Source: an uncultured Paracoccaceae bacterium (GTDB lineage: Bacteria; Pseudomonadota; Alphaproteobacteria; Rhodobacterales; Rhodobacteraceae). Taken from it: 64,000 bases of DNA. Below, one piece after another: positions 43,801-53,769 of this stretch; the stretch's first letter is position 1; each line of letters begins with the position of its first letter. The DNA is taken from NCBI GenBank assembly GCA_947494445.1, contig CANLVD010000002.1, positions 434,001 through 498,000 on the forward strand, written 5' to 3'. Position numbers and translations under genes: made by a program. Below the pieces are notes generated by a model. It saw nothing but the letters and a program-made list of their open reading frames with translations. It was not told the DNA's origin and made no database searches.

Positions 43801-46299
43801 ATGCAACGCTCTATCAATAGACGGCGAAGTTTTCTTAAGGGTGCGGTCCTGTATCTCGCAGTTGTGCTGCTAAGTGCGACTGTGATTTGGTTGATGAGTT
43901 CTGATGCACGCGAGAAGATCGACGCATTGGCTGTGGCCAATGCGGACAGCACCCAATGGTCTCTTGCACAATCCGAAGTCGAATTTCTCGCCCTGCTGAG
44001 CGCCGTACAAGCCGGCACGGCCGATGAGAGCCAGATTAACAACATCCGCAGACGGTTTGATGTTTTTTACTCGCGAGTTCAAACCATCAAGTCATCTTCT
44101 GCCTTTGTTGGCGTGCGCGACATTCCCCATGTCGCAGCCGCGATGGCAAGAATAGACACTTTTCTGGAAAGTTCGATCCCCGCAATTGACGGGAACAACG
44201 CCGAATTGAAACTGGCGCTTCCCCTGCTTCTGGGAGGTCTTGAGGAACTCCGCAGCGATTTGCGCGACCTGTCCTTGGCCGGGGTACGTATCTTTGCGGA
44301 GCGGTCTGAAGAACAACGCAGGACAGTGGCAAGCGCGTTGATGGATCTTGGCTGGATTGCCTTCGGCTTGCTCGCGCTTTTGCTGGGCGTTGTCGGCATC
44401 CTTCTTGCAAATATTCGAGCCTCCCAGCGGCAAACGTCTGAAATCGCTCTGACACAAAGTCGATTGCAGGCCATAATTTCCACGTCGATTGACGGTATTC
44501 TGGTGGTCGACAAAAATGGGAATGTCCTTGACTATAACGGGGCGGCAGAAGGTATCTTTGGATACACGCGAGACGAGGCCTTGGGCCAGGACATGTCAAC
44601 GTTGATCATCCCGGATCACCTGCGGGACATGCACAATGCGGGCATGAGCAGATATCGCGAAACAGGCCAAAAACGGGTCGTTGGCTCCGGCCTGCTTACC
44701 CTTGAGGCCAAGCGCAAGGACGGAAGCATCTTCCCTGTTGAATTGTCCATCAACAGTGCAGAGGCCGAAGAAGGCGAGATTTTCGTTTCATATCTCAGAG
44801 ACATCTCGCAACGGGTAGCGAGCGAGCAAGAACTTGTCGAGGCGCGCGACAAGGCATTGGCCGGGGAAAAAGCGAAAGCGGACCTTCTTGCCGTAATGAG
44901 TCATGAGATGCGCACACCACTGAATGGTGTTCTTGGCACGCTCCAGCTTTTGTCTGGCACCAAGCTTGATCAGAAGCAGGAAAAATATGTCGGCGTCATG
45001 GAGACGTCTGGCAAGCTGCTGCTTGAACACGTCAACAACGTTCTGGATATCTCGCGGGTTGATGCTGGTATGGTTGAGGTCGCACGCGAGCCTTTCAACC
45101 TCCAGTCACTGACGGAAGACGTCGTAGATAGCCTTGCTGGACAAGCAAAGGCTCGTGGAAACACCCTGAATACTGTGCACCTTGGTCCGCCGGTTCAACA
45201 AGTTCTTGGAGACGAGCCACGGGTTCGACAAATCCTGTTCAACCTTTTGGGAAATGCGATCAAGTTCACGGAATACGGAACGGTCACGTTGGAAGTAGAG
45301 GCGTCCAATTCCAGCGAAGCTGTGGAGTTTCGGGTGATCGATACAGGCATTGGAATCGGTGAGGACGATCTTGATCGAATTTTTGAGGACTTTGTAACGC
45401 TTGACGCTTCGTATCAGCGTGAGGTCGAGGGTACAGGTTTGGGTCTGGGCATCGTAAAACGGCTTGTGACAATGCTCGGTGGCGAAATCGGCGTTGAAAG
45501 CGAACAGAACGATGGCTCGGTCTTTTGGTTCACATTACCGTTGCCAAAGATCATCGAGCAATCAACTGCCGTTCCGGTCGATGTCGAAATCAGCTCCAAC
45601 CTCCGTCAGTATTCAGCAAAGGTTCTGGTTGTCGAAGACAACGAAATCAACCGTATGGTCGTCGGTGAGATGCTTGAACGGCATGGTTGCGACGTGACGG
45701 AAGCCAAAGACGGTCACGAAGGTGTACTGTTTGCCGAGAATGTCGCTTACGACTTGATCCTGATGGATATCAGCATGCCACGCATTGACGGCGTGACAGC
45801 TGCAAGAACGATCAGGTCTGACATCGGCCCAAATCAAGAAACTCCAATCATAGCCCTGACCTCTCATGCCATGCCTGATGACGTTAAAAAGTTCCAGGAC
45901 GCTGGCATGCTTGATGTTGTCACAAAACCCATATCGTCGGGCAGATTGGACGAAGTGCTCAGTAGGGTTCTTGATGTCGCTCCCGGGCATATGCCTGCGC
46001 CCCCACAACTGGAAGAACTCCGGAGTACATTTGGCGTAGAAAAGGCCAGGGACCTTGAACAGAGAGCGACACATCAATTGCTGGAGGGATTTGACCAGTT
46101 AGAACATCTGATCAGTTCAAATTCATCTCACGAAGAGATCGCTGCACTGGCTCACAAACTTGCGGGAACTGCAGCAATTTTCGGCTTCGAGAATTCATTG
46201 CGCGAATTACGAAACATAGAACATGCTGACGGCGATTTCATAGCTGAAGTGTTGCTTGGTTTTGTCGAGGCCGGGAGAATTGGTCTCAAGCCCCAATGA
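43801..46299 (+). CDS. Hybrid sensor histidine kinase (PAS, HisKA, REC, HPt)
   Basis: The 832-residue protein has a first membrane helix (about 14-33), a periplasmic region, a second helix (about 179-203), a PAS domain (about 219-335), a dimerisation domain with His368 (AVMSHEMRTPLNG), an ATPase domain (DTGIGIGEDDL; GTGLGLGIVKR), a receiver with Asp656 (LILMDISMPRIDG) and an HPt domain with His785 (LAHKLAGTAA). It can run a full phosphorelay inside one chain. The final phosphate acceptor may be the NarL-type regulator at 42,403. The upstream gene probably supplies a periplasmic partner. Confidence 0.93.
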   Translation: MQRSINRRRSFLKGAVLYLAVVLLSATVIWLMSSDAREKIDALAVANADSTQWSLAQSEVEFLALLSAVQAGTADESQINNIRRRFDVFYSRVQTIKSSSAFVGVRDIPHVAAAMARIDTFLESSIPAIDGNNAELKLALPLLLGGLEELRSDLRDLSLAGVRIFAERSEEQRRTVASALMDLGWIAFGLLALLLGVVGILLANIRASQRQTSEIALTQSRLQAIISTSIDGILVVDKNGNVLDYNGAAEGIFGYTRDEALGQDMSTLIIPDHLRDMHNAGMSRYRETGQKRVVGSGLLTLEAKRKDGSIFPVELSINSAEAEEGEIFVSYLRDISQRVASEQELVEARDKALAGEKAKADLLAVMSHEMRTPLNGVLGTLQLLSGTKLDQKQEKYVGVMETSGKLLLEHVNNVLDISRVDAGMVEVAREPFNLQSLTEDVVDSLAGQAKARGNTLNTVHLGPPVQQVLGDEPRVRQILFNLLGNAIKFTEYGTVTLEVEASNSSEAVEFRVIDTGIGIGEDDLDRIFEDFVTLDASYQREVEGTGLGLGIVKRLVTMLGGEIGVESEQNDGSVFWFTLPLPKIIEQSTAVPVDVEISSNLRQYSAKVLVVEDNEINRMVVGEMLERHGCDVTEAKDGHEGVLFAENVAYDLILMDISMPRIDGVTAARTIRSDIGPNQETPIIALTSHAMPDDVKKFQDAGMLDVVTKPISSGRLDEVLSRVLDVAPGHMPAPPQLEELRSTFGVEKARDLEQRATHQLLEGFDQLEHLISSNSSHEEIAALAHKLAGTAAIFGFENSLRELRNIEHADGDFIAEVLLGFVEAGRIGLKPQ

Positions 46300-46570
46300 T
46301 TGGACTAGAGCAGTCTCGCTGCGACCAGACTTGAGCCGCTCCTTTGAATGACTTTCACGATGAAGAAATAGCCCCAAAACCGACAACGGACCATTTGCGG
46401 GCCTGCATGCACATCAGCTTTGCTTGCTGCTAAGTCCGGCTCAAAACGCAGTTTCTAGGCAACAATCGCCAGTAGATCTGGAACCAAAAGCAGCGCCTGC
46501 GCTCCACCTGCTGACACTTCCCTGAATGCAAAAACGTGATAGCAGGTTTCACCTTGAACAAACCTGTTTC

Positions 46571-46603
46571 AAAAAAATGGGCCCCAACAAACGCTGGGGC
46601 CCG
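46571..46603 (-). terminator. Intrinsic terminator of the BCCT operon
   Basis: On the minus strand GGGCCCCA pairs with TGGGGCCC around a short loop and is followed by a run of seven T. It lies about 20 bp after the BCCT stop codon and is a textbook rho-independent terminator. The rest of the 46,300-46,623 gap shows nothing else. Confidence 0.88.
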
Positions 46604-46623
46604 GGTATTATTCCTTTGCTATC

Positions 46624-48462
46624 CTACTCTGCAGCCGTGCCAGACGGCGAGTGCATGACGCCTGCTGCCTCGCGCTTGCCATCGCGCCAGAGCGCCTTGG
46701 CCAGTGCGATGCACATCAGACCCATCACCATCGTGAAGGGCAACGCCCCGATAATCATAGCGTTGCGCAATGCATCCATCGGATTGTTCTCTCCTGCAGC
46801 AAGGATCAGTGTGCCGATCACAGCAGTCAGAATAAGACCCCAGATGATCTTGTGCTTGTTGCCAACCTCCTGATCACCACCGGACATGATTGTGTTCATC
46901 ACAAGGATGCCCGAGTCTGCCGATGTCACAAGGAAGGTCATGATCAGGACCACACACATGACAGTGATGGCTGACAGCAAACCACCTTCAATCATCTGAC
47001 CGAGCGTGACGAACAGTTTGGCGGTGTTCGACGCGCCAATGATTGCACCATCAGCGCCCCCTGTCAGTTCCAGATCAATCGCTGTGCCACCCAGAATGGT
47101 CATCCACGCAAAGCAGACCAGCGCAGGTGCGATCACACAACCGATGATGAACTCGCGAACAGTACGGCCCTTCGAGATCCGTGCAAGGAACAGGCCAACG
47201 AATGGCGAAAACGCGATCCACCACGCCCAGTAGAACGTGGTCCACCCCGCCTGCCAGCCGAACTGACGGCCCTGATTGCCCGCTTCATAAGCTGCGGCCA
47301 GAGTCTCGGGTGGCAATGCTGCCGCATTGCCTTCGAGCCCACCGACAAACCCGTCATAGGAGCCCCATGGGTTGGTTGCACCACCAAACAGATCATCTGC
47401 CAGCGGCTTTGCGGCCTCAGGCAGAGCAGCAGCAAACGTGCCAGCATCCTGTGGGCCCCATGCGCCAAAGCCGATCGACATAAAGTTGATGATGTAGTCG
47501 ATCATTGCCGAGCCGTAGCTGGACATCGCGAAAGCAAACGAACCAAAGATCACGAAGGTGAGCAGCAGGATCAGTGACAGGACAAGGTTGAGGTTCGACA
47601 GGTACTTAACGCCGCGCCCAACTCCCGATACAGCCGAGATGATCGACATGCCCATGATCGCACACAGACCTGCAACCAGACCAACTTTGCCCGGTGCCGG
47701 AGCCTCGCCCTCGGTGATGTTCATCATCCAGTCCATGCCGGTGATTGCATAAAGACCGTCGATGAACTGGCTGACGCCGTAACCGATTGTGACCGACACG
47801 CCGAGGATCGTTGCGACCACGCCCAGCACGTCAACGATATGACCCAGAAAGCCGTTGACCGCACGCCCAAACAAGGGCGTCAGCGCAGATCGAATGGTCA
47901 GGGGCATGCCGCGTGTATAGGCATAATAGGCCAACGACAAACCCGTCACCACATAGATGGCCCATGCGTGAAAGCCGTAGTGGGCAAAGGTGTAGCGCCA
48001 AGCCGATTGCAGCGCCTCGGGGGTATTTCCCTGAACCTCACCTGCAACCACAACGGGGTTTGAGCCCCAAAGTCCAAGCGGCTCTGCGGTGGCAAAGACC
48101 ATCAGGCCTACGCCCAGACCAGCGCCAAACATCATCGAGAACCACGAGAAGTTCGAAAACTCTGGCTTCTCTCCCGGCACACCCATCACACGCGCACCCG
48201 TTTTGGGAAGGACTGCGATGATGAACAGGAATATTACAAACAAGCCCACGATGTAGACGTAGAACTGATTGAAAATTTCCAGAAGGGAGGAGTTAACCCA
48301 CCCCAATGTCCCGTTTGCATTTGCTGGAAAAACAAGCGCCCATAACACGAGGGCGACCATGATCCCCTTTGAGATCAGAGCGATGGGAAGGCTGTTATCC
48401 TTGTAAAATCCATCATCTTGGGTCGTGATATCCACGTCCGTAAAGGGTGGTTTGATTGACAT
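46624..48462 (-). CDS. BCCT family transporter
   Basis: The 612-residue protein has about 12 membrane helices and the BCCT core motif (FSWFSMMFGAGLGVGLMVFA, and the aromatic box W-G-x-H-x-W-type region H-A-W-A-I-Y-V-V). These carriers import betaine, carnitine, choline or similar quaternary ammonium compounds. A GAGGAAAAA site lies before the start. It is the last gene of the methylated-amine operon, after the DAO-type oxidase. Confidence 0.93.
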   Translation of the reverse strand: MSIKPPFTDVDITTQDDGFYKDNSLPIALISKGIMVALVLWALVFPANANGTLGWVNSSLLEIFNQFYVYIVGLFVIFLFIIAVLPKTGARVMGVPGEKPEFSNFSWFSMMFGAGLGVGLMVFATAEPLGLWGSNPVVVAGEVQGNTPEALQSAWRYTFAHYGFHAWAIYVVTGLSLAYYAYTRGMPLTIRSALTPLFGRAVNGFLGHIVDVLGVVATILGVSVTIGYGVSQFIDGLYAITGMDWMMNITEGEAPAPGKVGLVAGLCAIMGMSIISAVSGVGRGVKYLSNLNLVLSLILLLTFVIFGSFAFAMSSYGSAMIDYIINFMSIGFGAWGPQDAGTFAAALPEAAKPLADDLFGGATNPWGSYDGFVGGLEGNAAALPPETLAAAYEAGNQGRQFGWQAGWTTFYWAWWIAFSPFVGLFLARISKGRTVREFIIGCVIAPALVCFAWMTILGGTAIDLELTGGADGAIIGASNTAKLFVTLGQMIEGGLLSAITVMCVVLIMTFLVTSADSGILVMNTIMSGGDQEVGNKHKIIWGLILTAVIGTLILAAGENNPMDALRNAMIIGALPFTMVMGLMCIALAKALWRDGKREAAGVMHSPSGTAAE

Positions 48463-48496
48463 TTTTTCCTCTTCTCTCTGTTGTATTCGACAGGAT

Positions 48497-49837
48497 TTAC
48501 AGTTCTGCGCCTGCCTTGATTTCCTGCCATTTCAAGAACGCCGTAGCGCCCGGTTTCAAGATGAACTCAGGTGGAAGCCTCGTTGGTTCTGGTCCCGCCA
48601 GCAAGCGATCAAGCCGATCCGATTGTGTCTGAGTTGCAAGTTCTGCCGCCAAGATGCCAGAAAGTGTGCCCCGTGTCGTTCCCAATCCGTTTTGACAACA
48701 TGCCGAGAACAGGTCTTCTTCAAGTTCGCGGACAACGCTCACATTGTTTCGGCTCAAACACAGCCGACCGCCCCAGCGAAACTGCATCTCGACATGCGGC
48801 AACATCGGGAACCGCGCCCGAAATGCGCGGTCGTGGTCGCTGGCGACGTCTCTGATCCGTTCCTCATCGACCTCCATGCCGGGCTCGAATGTGAACCGAT
48901 TGCGCACAACGATCCTGTCACCATCCGGGCTTTTGATCCGGCGGACGGTTGTGCCCATGGGATCAGCCGGGGTGATGTTCCAGACACTCTGCCCCCCAAG
49001 CCGGGCGGTTTCATCCACACTCAGCGCACGTGTCATGGAGGCATAGGTAAACACGTGCATGAGGTGGCCTTTGAGAAAGCCAAAACTGTTTAGGTGCCCG
49101 TTTACTGCCAGAATGACCTTGGCCGCCTTCACTGATCCTTTTGGCGTTCTGGCCTTCCAGCCCTTGTCACGGGTCATCTCGGTCACAGGACTGTTCTCAA
49201 AAATCTGAACCCGGTTTGACGTCAGCCCCTTGGCCACGGCGCTCACGAAGGCCGCCGGTTGGATCATTGCGGTACCGGCTGTGAACAGCCCGCTGACGTA
49301 ATAGTCTGAACCGGTCAGCGCCTTCATGTCGCCCGCGTCCAGCATCTCGCAAGGCTCGCCCATCTTCGAAAGATGGGCGGCATATCGTTTGTTATGCTTA
49401 GCGCCTTTCGCGGTTGCTGCGCCGTTCACCTTTCCGCATCGGTGAAAGACGTCTTTCTTCATTCCAAAGTCAGCGGCCATTTGCGCCGCAAAATCGATGG
49501 CATGGCGATTGTCAGCAGTCAGGTTCACGTCATGATCCAATGCACCACCGTAGTCAGATGAAGCCAGATCATGTGGCAGGTCAATCATGAAACCGGAGTT
49601 ACGCCCGGCCGGACCTTCGGCCAGGCGGCGCGCTTCCAAGATCACGATCCGGTCCTCTGGACACAATTGAGACAAACGCCGCGCTGCGGCCAGACCCGCA
49701 AAACCGGCCCCGATTACCAACCATTCAGCAGTGACATCATCTTCAAGCTGACGTGCCGGGGCTGGCGCATCAAGAAGACAGTTCCAGGCCGCAGGACCGG
49801 GATCCACCGGCAGCTTGCTGATGTCGATACGGCTCAC
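48497..49837 (-). CDS. DAO-type FAD oxidoreductase
   Basis: The 446-residue protein starts with GTG at 49,837, just after the MttB-type gene stop. It has an FAD site near L-V-I-G-A-G-F-A-G-L-A-A and typical DAO features (EGPAGRNSGFMIDLPHD). The family oxidises amino groups (sarcosine, glutamyl-putrescine, D-amino acids). In this operon it most likely oxidises a secondary amine after demethylation. The exact substrate is unknown. Confidence 0.88.
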   Translation of the reverse strand: MSRIDISKLPVDPGPAAWNCLLDAPAPARQLEDDVTAEWLVIGAGFAGLAAARRLSQLCPEDRIVILEARRLAEGPAGRNSGFMIDLPHDLASSDYGGALDHDVNLTADNRHAIDFAAQMAADFGMKKDVFHRCGKVNGAATAKGAKHNKRYAAHLSKMGEPCEMLDAGDMKALTGSDYYVSGLFTAGTAMIQPAAFVSAVAKGLTSNRVQIFENSPVTEMTRDKGWKARTPKGSVKAAKVILAVNGHLNSFGFLKGHLMHVFTYASMTRALSVDETARLGGQSVWNITPADPMGTTVRRIKSPDGDRIVVRNRFTFEPGMEVDEERIRDVASDHDRAFRARFPMLPHVEMQFRWGGRLCLSRNNVSVVRELEEDLFSACCQNGLGTTRGTLSGILAAELATQTQSDRLDRLLAGPEPTRLPPEFILKPGATAFLKWQEIKAGAEL

Positions 49838-49838
49838 C

Positions 49839-51389
49839 TCAGAGATCCTGGTTCAACGCATCAGCGGGAGGAATTTCCCGTTCCCGTCGCGCAATGTAAT
49901 CCAACAGGGCCTCGTCTACGGCTGGATCCAGCTTGGGTTCTTCATATTCGTTCAACAGATCCCGGGCGCGTTGCAAGGCGCGCTCGTTGATTTCGACCGC
50001 CCCTTCCGCTTGCCACTGTTCGATAGAATTATTATCGAACATCTCGGGCATGAAGAACGCTTTCTGAAAATTCTCCAGCGTGTGTGGATGGCCTAGGTAA
50101 TGACCACCGGGCCCGACATCGCGGACCGCTTGCAGTGCTTCGTCAAAATCATCCCAGTTTATGCCTGATACCATACGGTGACCCATTGCGCATTGCTCGG
50201 CATCCACGACGAACTTTGCCATTGAGCAATGCATCCCGGCTTCATTCCAGCCCGCGGAATGCCAGATGTAATTCGCACCAGACATCAAGACAGCCATCAT
50301 TGTGCTGGCGCTCTCATATCCGGCCTGGGCGTCGAACGTCTTTGCCCCACCAAGCGTGTTCGACGTGCGCCATGGCACATCGTAATGCCGTGCCAACTGG
50401 CCGATCATCATGTTCATCAGGCTGATCTCGGGAGTACCCGCCATGGGCGCACCGGATTTCATCGAAACAGTCGCCAGGTAATGCCCGTAGATCGCGGGTG
50501 TGCCTTTCTGGATCACCTGAGTATAGGCCAAGGCGCTGAGTGCCTCTGCATTGAGTTGCGCAACGGTCGGTGCAACACCCGCTGGTGTGTTTGCCCCCCC
50601 AAGTACAAAGGGCGAGCACAGCACCGGCTGCTTGTATCTGGCAAACGCCCGCATCGCGCCAAGCATTGTCTCGTCCCACACAAGCGGCGAGTTGCCGTTG
50701 CAGTTCCCGGTGACCACAGGGTGGGACATCATGAACTCTTTACCGAACAGGATCGCGCACATTTCCATCACGTCTTCGGCGTTCTTGGGGCTAGTGGTCA
50801 TGCCCATGAACGTCTTGTCGGAGTGCTTCATCGACGAATAGGTGATCCGCAGATGCCTTTGGCTGATCGGATGATCGTACGGCTCGACAATGTGGTGTGC
50901 CGAGGAATGGATCGCAGGCAGCATGTGGCTCAGCTTGTGAAAATTGGCCAGATCTTCAAGCGTCGGGTTCCGTCGGACATCGTCCATGTCGCGTAGGTAA
51001 GGCGCCCCGGTCATGGGGACGAAAATGGAGTGGTCATTGCCAAAGGGCAGATTGTTGGCCGGGTTTCGCGCCGTATAGGTGAAACTGGACGGGATGGTCG
51101 CAATCAGCTCTCGCACAAGGCCGCGATCCAGATGAACAGTTTCACCGCGCACATCCGCGCCCGCACGTTTCCAATCCTCCAAAGCAATCTCGTCCCGGAA
51201 TACCACGCCGACATCCTCAAGAATTCCCATTGAAGCGTTGTCGATCTTTTTGATCTGTTCCACACTCATCGGTTCCGTCAATGGGATGCCACGCCTGAGC
51301 GCTGGAAGCATTGTCACATCACGCTGCTGGCGCACTGCCCTTCGCGCACCCCGTCCACGGCGGGTCCTGCCTACGGCTTCAACGGTCAT
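49839..51389 (-). CDS. MttB-family methyltransferase (non-pyrrolysine)
   Basis: The 516-residue protein belongs to the trimethylamine/glycine-betaine methyltransferase superfamily: I-K-K-I-D-N-A-S-M-G-I-L-E-D-V-G-V near the N-terminus and G-N-C-N-G-N-S-P and the P-A-I-Y-G-H region in the barrel. The reading frame is open without an in-frame amber, so pyrrolysine is not used, as in MtgB-like enzymes. Such proteins move a methyl group from a quaternary amine to a corrinoid protein. No corrinoid-protein gene is visible in the window. It overlaps the ALDH gene by ATGA. Confidence 0.9.
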   Translation of the reverse strand: MTVEAVGRTRRGRGARRAVRQQRDVTMLPALRRGIPLTEPMSVEQIKKIDNASMGILEDVGVVFRDEIALEDWKRAGADVRGETVHLDRGLVRELIATIPSSFTYTARNPANNLPFGNDHSIFVPMTGAPYLRDMDDVRRNPTLEDLANFHKLSHMLPAIHSSAHHIVEPYDHPISQRHLRITYSSMKHSDKTFMGMTTSPKNAEDVMEMCAILFGKEFMMSHPVVTGNCNGNSPLVWDETMLGAMRAFARYKQPVLCSPFVLGGANTPAGVAPTVAQLNAEALSALAYTQVIQKGTPAIYGHYLATVSMKSGAPMAGTPEISLMNMMIGQLARHYDVPWRTSNTLGGAKTFDAQAGYESASTMMAVLMSGANYIWHSAGWNEAGMHCSMAKFVVDAEQCAMGHRMVSGINWDDFDEALQAVRDVGPGGHYLGHPHTLENFQKAFFMPEMFDNNSIEQWQAEGAVEINERALQRARDLLNEYEEPKLDPAVDEALLDYIARREREIPPADALNQDL

Positions 51390-52864
51390 CCGACATTGTC
51401 TCCCTCAGACGGATCATTCAGGTCGATCCATATGGTCTTGAGTTCTGTGAACTGGTCATGGGCATGAACGCCATTGTCACGTCCGCCAAAGCCCGACTGC
51501 TTGTAGCCGCCAAACGGGGTTGAGATGTCACCCTCACCGTAGCAATTGACCGTCACGGTCCCTGCCCTGATGTCGCGTGCCGCGCGGATCGCCTGTCGGG
51601 TACCGGAGGTGAACACACTGGCCGCCAGACCGTATTCCGTGTCATTGGCAATCTCGATGGCCTCATCATTGCTGGCAACTTCGATGACACACAGAACCGG
51701 ACCGAAAATCTCATCCCTCACCCGCTGATCATCTTTGGACACGTGATAGATCAGCGGCTGTACAAATGGCCCGTCGCCCCTGTCTTTCTTGTCCAAAAAG
51801 CTTCGGACTTTCTTGCAATGATCGGCGTCTATCAATGCACCGATATGCGTTCCCGGATCCAATGGGTCTCCGGTTTTCCAATCTCGCAATCGCGCCTCGA
51901 TCCGCTCCATCAAGGGTCCCTTGACGGCCTGATGAACGATGAGGCGGGACGTGGCAGAGCAATTCTGCCCCGCATTCCAGAACGCCGCATTCACCACATG
52001 CTGTGCCACGTGATCGAGGTTTTCCGCGTCCTTTAGAACCACGGCCGGATTTTTGCCGCCGCATTCCAGCACCACCTTCTTGAGATTGCTGTCAGCCGCA
52101 TAACGCAAAAAGCGTTTACCCGTTTCCGTCGATCCGGTGAAGCTGACCATATCGACATCCATGTGAAGCCCTAAAGGCTTACCGACATCGGGCCCGTATC
52201 CGGGCAGAACCTGCAACACGCCGCGCGGCACACGAGCTTCATGCGCCAGTTCAGCAACCCTCAGGGCGGTCATAGATGTCTGTTCTGCTGGTTTCACGAT
52301 CACCGAACAGCCCGCTGCCAGAGCGGGTCCGATCTTCCACGCCAGCATCATCAAAGGAAAATTCCAGGGCAAAACCACACCAACGACCCCTATCGGCTCC
52401 CGCACAATCATCGAGAGTGCATCGTCACCGGTCGGACCAACCTGATCGTAAATCTTGTCGACGGCTTCAGCGTGCCATTTGATGCAATGGATGGTTTCAG
52501 GGACATCGATGGTTTCGCAATCCAGAATGGGCTTGCCACTGTCGAGGCTTTCCATGACGGCCAGTTCACGCCGGTTGCGGGTGATCAACTTGCAAAGCCG
52601 GATCAACACGTCCTTGCGGTCGGAAGGATGCAGTTTTGACCAATGCCCCTGATCAAACGCCTCACGCGCTTTCCCGACGGCAAAGTCGACATCAACTGCG
52701 TTGCAGCCCGTTATTTCTGCCAGCGCATCTTCCGTTGCAGGGTTGATTGTGGGAAAGGTTTTGCCACTTCCGGCGCGATACTTGCCATCGATGAAAGCGG
52801 TCCGCGGAAAATCAAGTTGTTGGGCAATGGCCTGATATTCAGCATGGGTCAGCAGATCGCTCAT
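51386..52864 (-). CDS. Aldehyde dehydrogenase
   Basis: The 492-residue protein has the ALDH active-site motifs V-L-E-C-G-G-K-N-P (glutamate general base) and G-Q-N-C-S-A-T-S (catalytic Cys), plus the NAD(P)-site pattern F-T-G-S-T-E-T-G. It resembles PuuC-type enzymes that oxidise amino-aldehydes. It probably oxidises the aldehyde released by the DAO enzyme. Start overlaps the DapA-like stop (ATGA). Confidence 0.93.
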   Translation of the reverse strand: MSDLLTHAEYQAIAQQLDFPRTAFIDGKYRAGSGKTFPTINPATEDALAEITGCNAVDVDFAVGKAREAFDQGHWSKLHPSDRKDVLIRLCKLITRNRRELAVMESLDSGKPILDCETIDVPETIHCIKWHAEAVDKIYDQVGPTGDDALSMIVREPIGVVGVVLPWNFPLMMLAWKIGPALAAGCSVIVKPAEQTSMTALRVAELAHEARVPRGVLQVLPGYGPDVGKPLGLHMDVDMVSFTGSTETGKRFLRYAADSNLKKVVLECGGKNPAVVLKDAENLDHVAQHVVNAAFWNAGQNCSATSRLIVHQAVKGPLMERIEARLRDWKTGDPLDPGTHIGALIDADHCKKVRSFLDKKDRGDGPFVQPLIYHVSKDDQRVRDEIFGPVLCVIEVASNDEAIEIANDTEYGLAASVFTSGTRQAIRAARDIRAGTVTVNCYGEGDISTPFGGYKQSGFGGRDNGVHAHDQFTELKTIWIDLNDPSEGDNVG

Positions 52865-53769
52865 ATCGCCACTCCGGTGATGTTAGAGATTGTCGTGTTC
52901 ATGGTCCGGATCACCTCTGCCAATTGACGCTTGTCGTCCTTGTTCAAAGGTTGCAGCGGTTTGCGCGGCGGGCCTGCGTCGATGCCACGCAATGTCAGCC
53001 CGTATTTGATGCATTGAACAAACTTTCCGCCCTGCTCAAGCACGCTCATCAGTGGGAGCATCGCCGACATGATGGCGCGGCCCTTGGTAAAGTCCCCCTC
53101 AACCGCACAGGCCTGATAAAGGGCGATATGGGCCTCAGGCGCAAAGTTCGACCCTGCACACACCCAAGACCGGGCGCCCCATGCGAAAAACTCAAGCGCC
53201 TGATCATCCATCCCGCAACTCAGCGCGATGTGGGGGTAGTCGCGCGCCAGCATATGGACGCGGTTGATGTCACCGGAGCTTTCCTTGATGGCACAGAAAT
53301 TCGACGAACGCCCCAGCCGGTCAAGCGCTTCCTCATCCATGTTGACCGACATTCGCCCGGGATAATTGTAGAGCATGGCTGGCAGGTTTGCCGCGCGATC
53401 AATGGCAAGGGCATGCAGCGCAATCTCACGCCCCGTTGGATATGCATAGGGTGGGGTTGCGATCAGCAGCGCGTCTGCCCCGGCCTCCTTCGCTGCCGTT
53501 GCGAAGCGAACGCTATCTTCGGTACGGATCGCTCCGGTGCCGACGATCATGGGAACCCTGCCCGCGATCAACTCGGAGCAGCGGTTCATCATCCAGATCC
53601 GCTCCTGCTCGGTCTGTGCATAATATTCGCCGGTAGAACCTGCCACGATGATGCCGTGGACACCCGAACCGATCAGATGCTCGACAGTTTGCGCAAGCGC
53701 TTCTTCATTGCAGGAAAAGTCGTCGTGATAAGGTGTCACGATGGGCGTGTAGATGCCTTCAAAGCGCAT
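52861..53769 (-). CDS. DapA-family aldolase/lyase
   Basis: The 302-residue protein has the class I Schiff-base Lys in A-I-K-E-S-S-G-D and the Tyr segment Y-N-Y-P-G-R-M of the DHDPS/NAL superfamily, with the N-terminal G-S-T-G-E-Y-Y typical of the family. Here it is not likely a lysine-biosynthesis DapA; catabolic members act on 2-oxo acids such as hydroxyproline- or sugar-acid derivatives. It may cleave or dehydrate an intermediate of the amine pathway. It overlaps the regulator by 11 bp. Confidence 0.9.
   Translation of the reverse strand: MRFEGIYTPIVTPYHDDFSCNEEALAQTVEHLIGSGVHGIIVAGSTGEYYAQTEQERIWMMNRCSELIAGRVPMIVGTGAIRTEDSVRFATAAKEAGADALLIATPPYAYPTGREIALHALAIDRAANLPAMLYNYPGRMSVNMDEEALDRLGRSSNFCAIKESSGDINRVHMLARDYPHIALSCGMDDQALEFFAWGARSWVCAGSNFAPEAHIALYQACAVEGDFTKGRAIMSAMLPLMSVLEQGGKFVQCIKYGLTLRGIDAGPPRKPLQPLNKDDKRQLAEVIRTMNTTISNITGVAI

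Noticed and set aside
49839-51389. Pyrrolysine-type trimethylamine methyltransferase
   Set aside because: The frame is full length without an in-frame amber codon, so it must be a non-pyrrolysine member.
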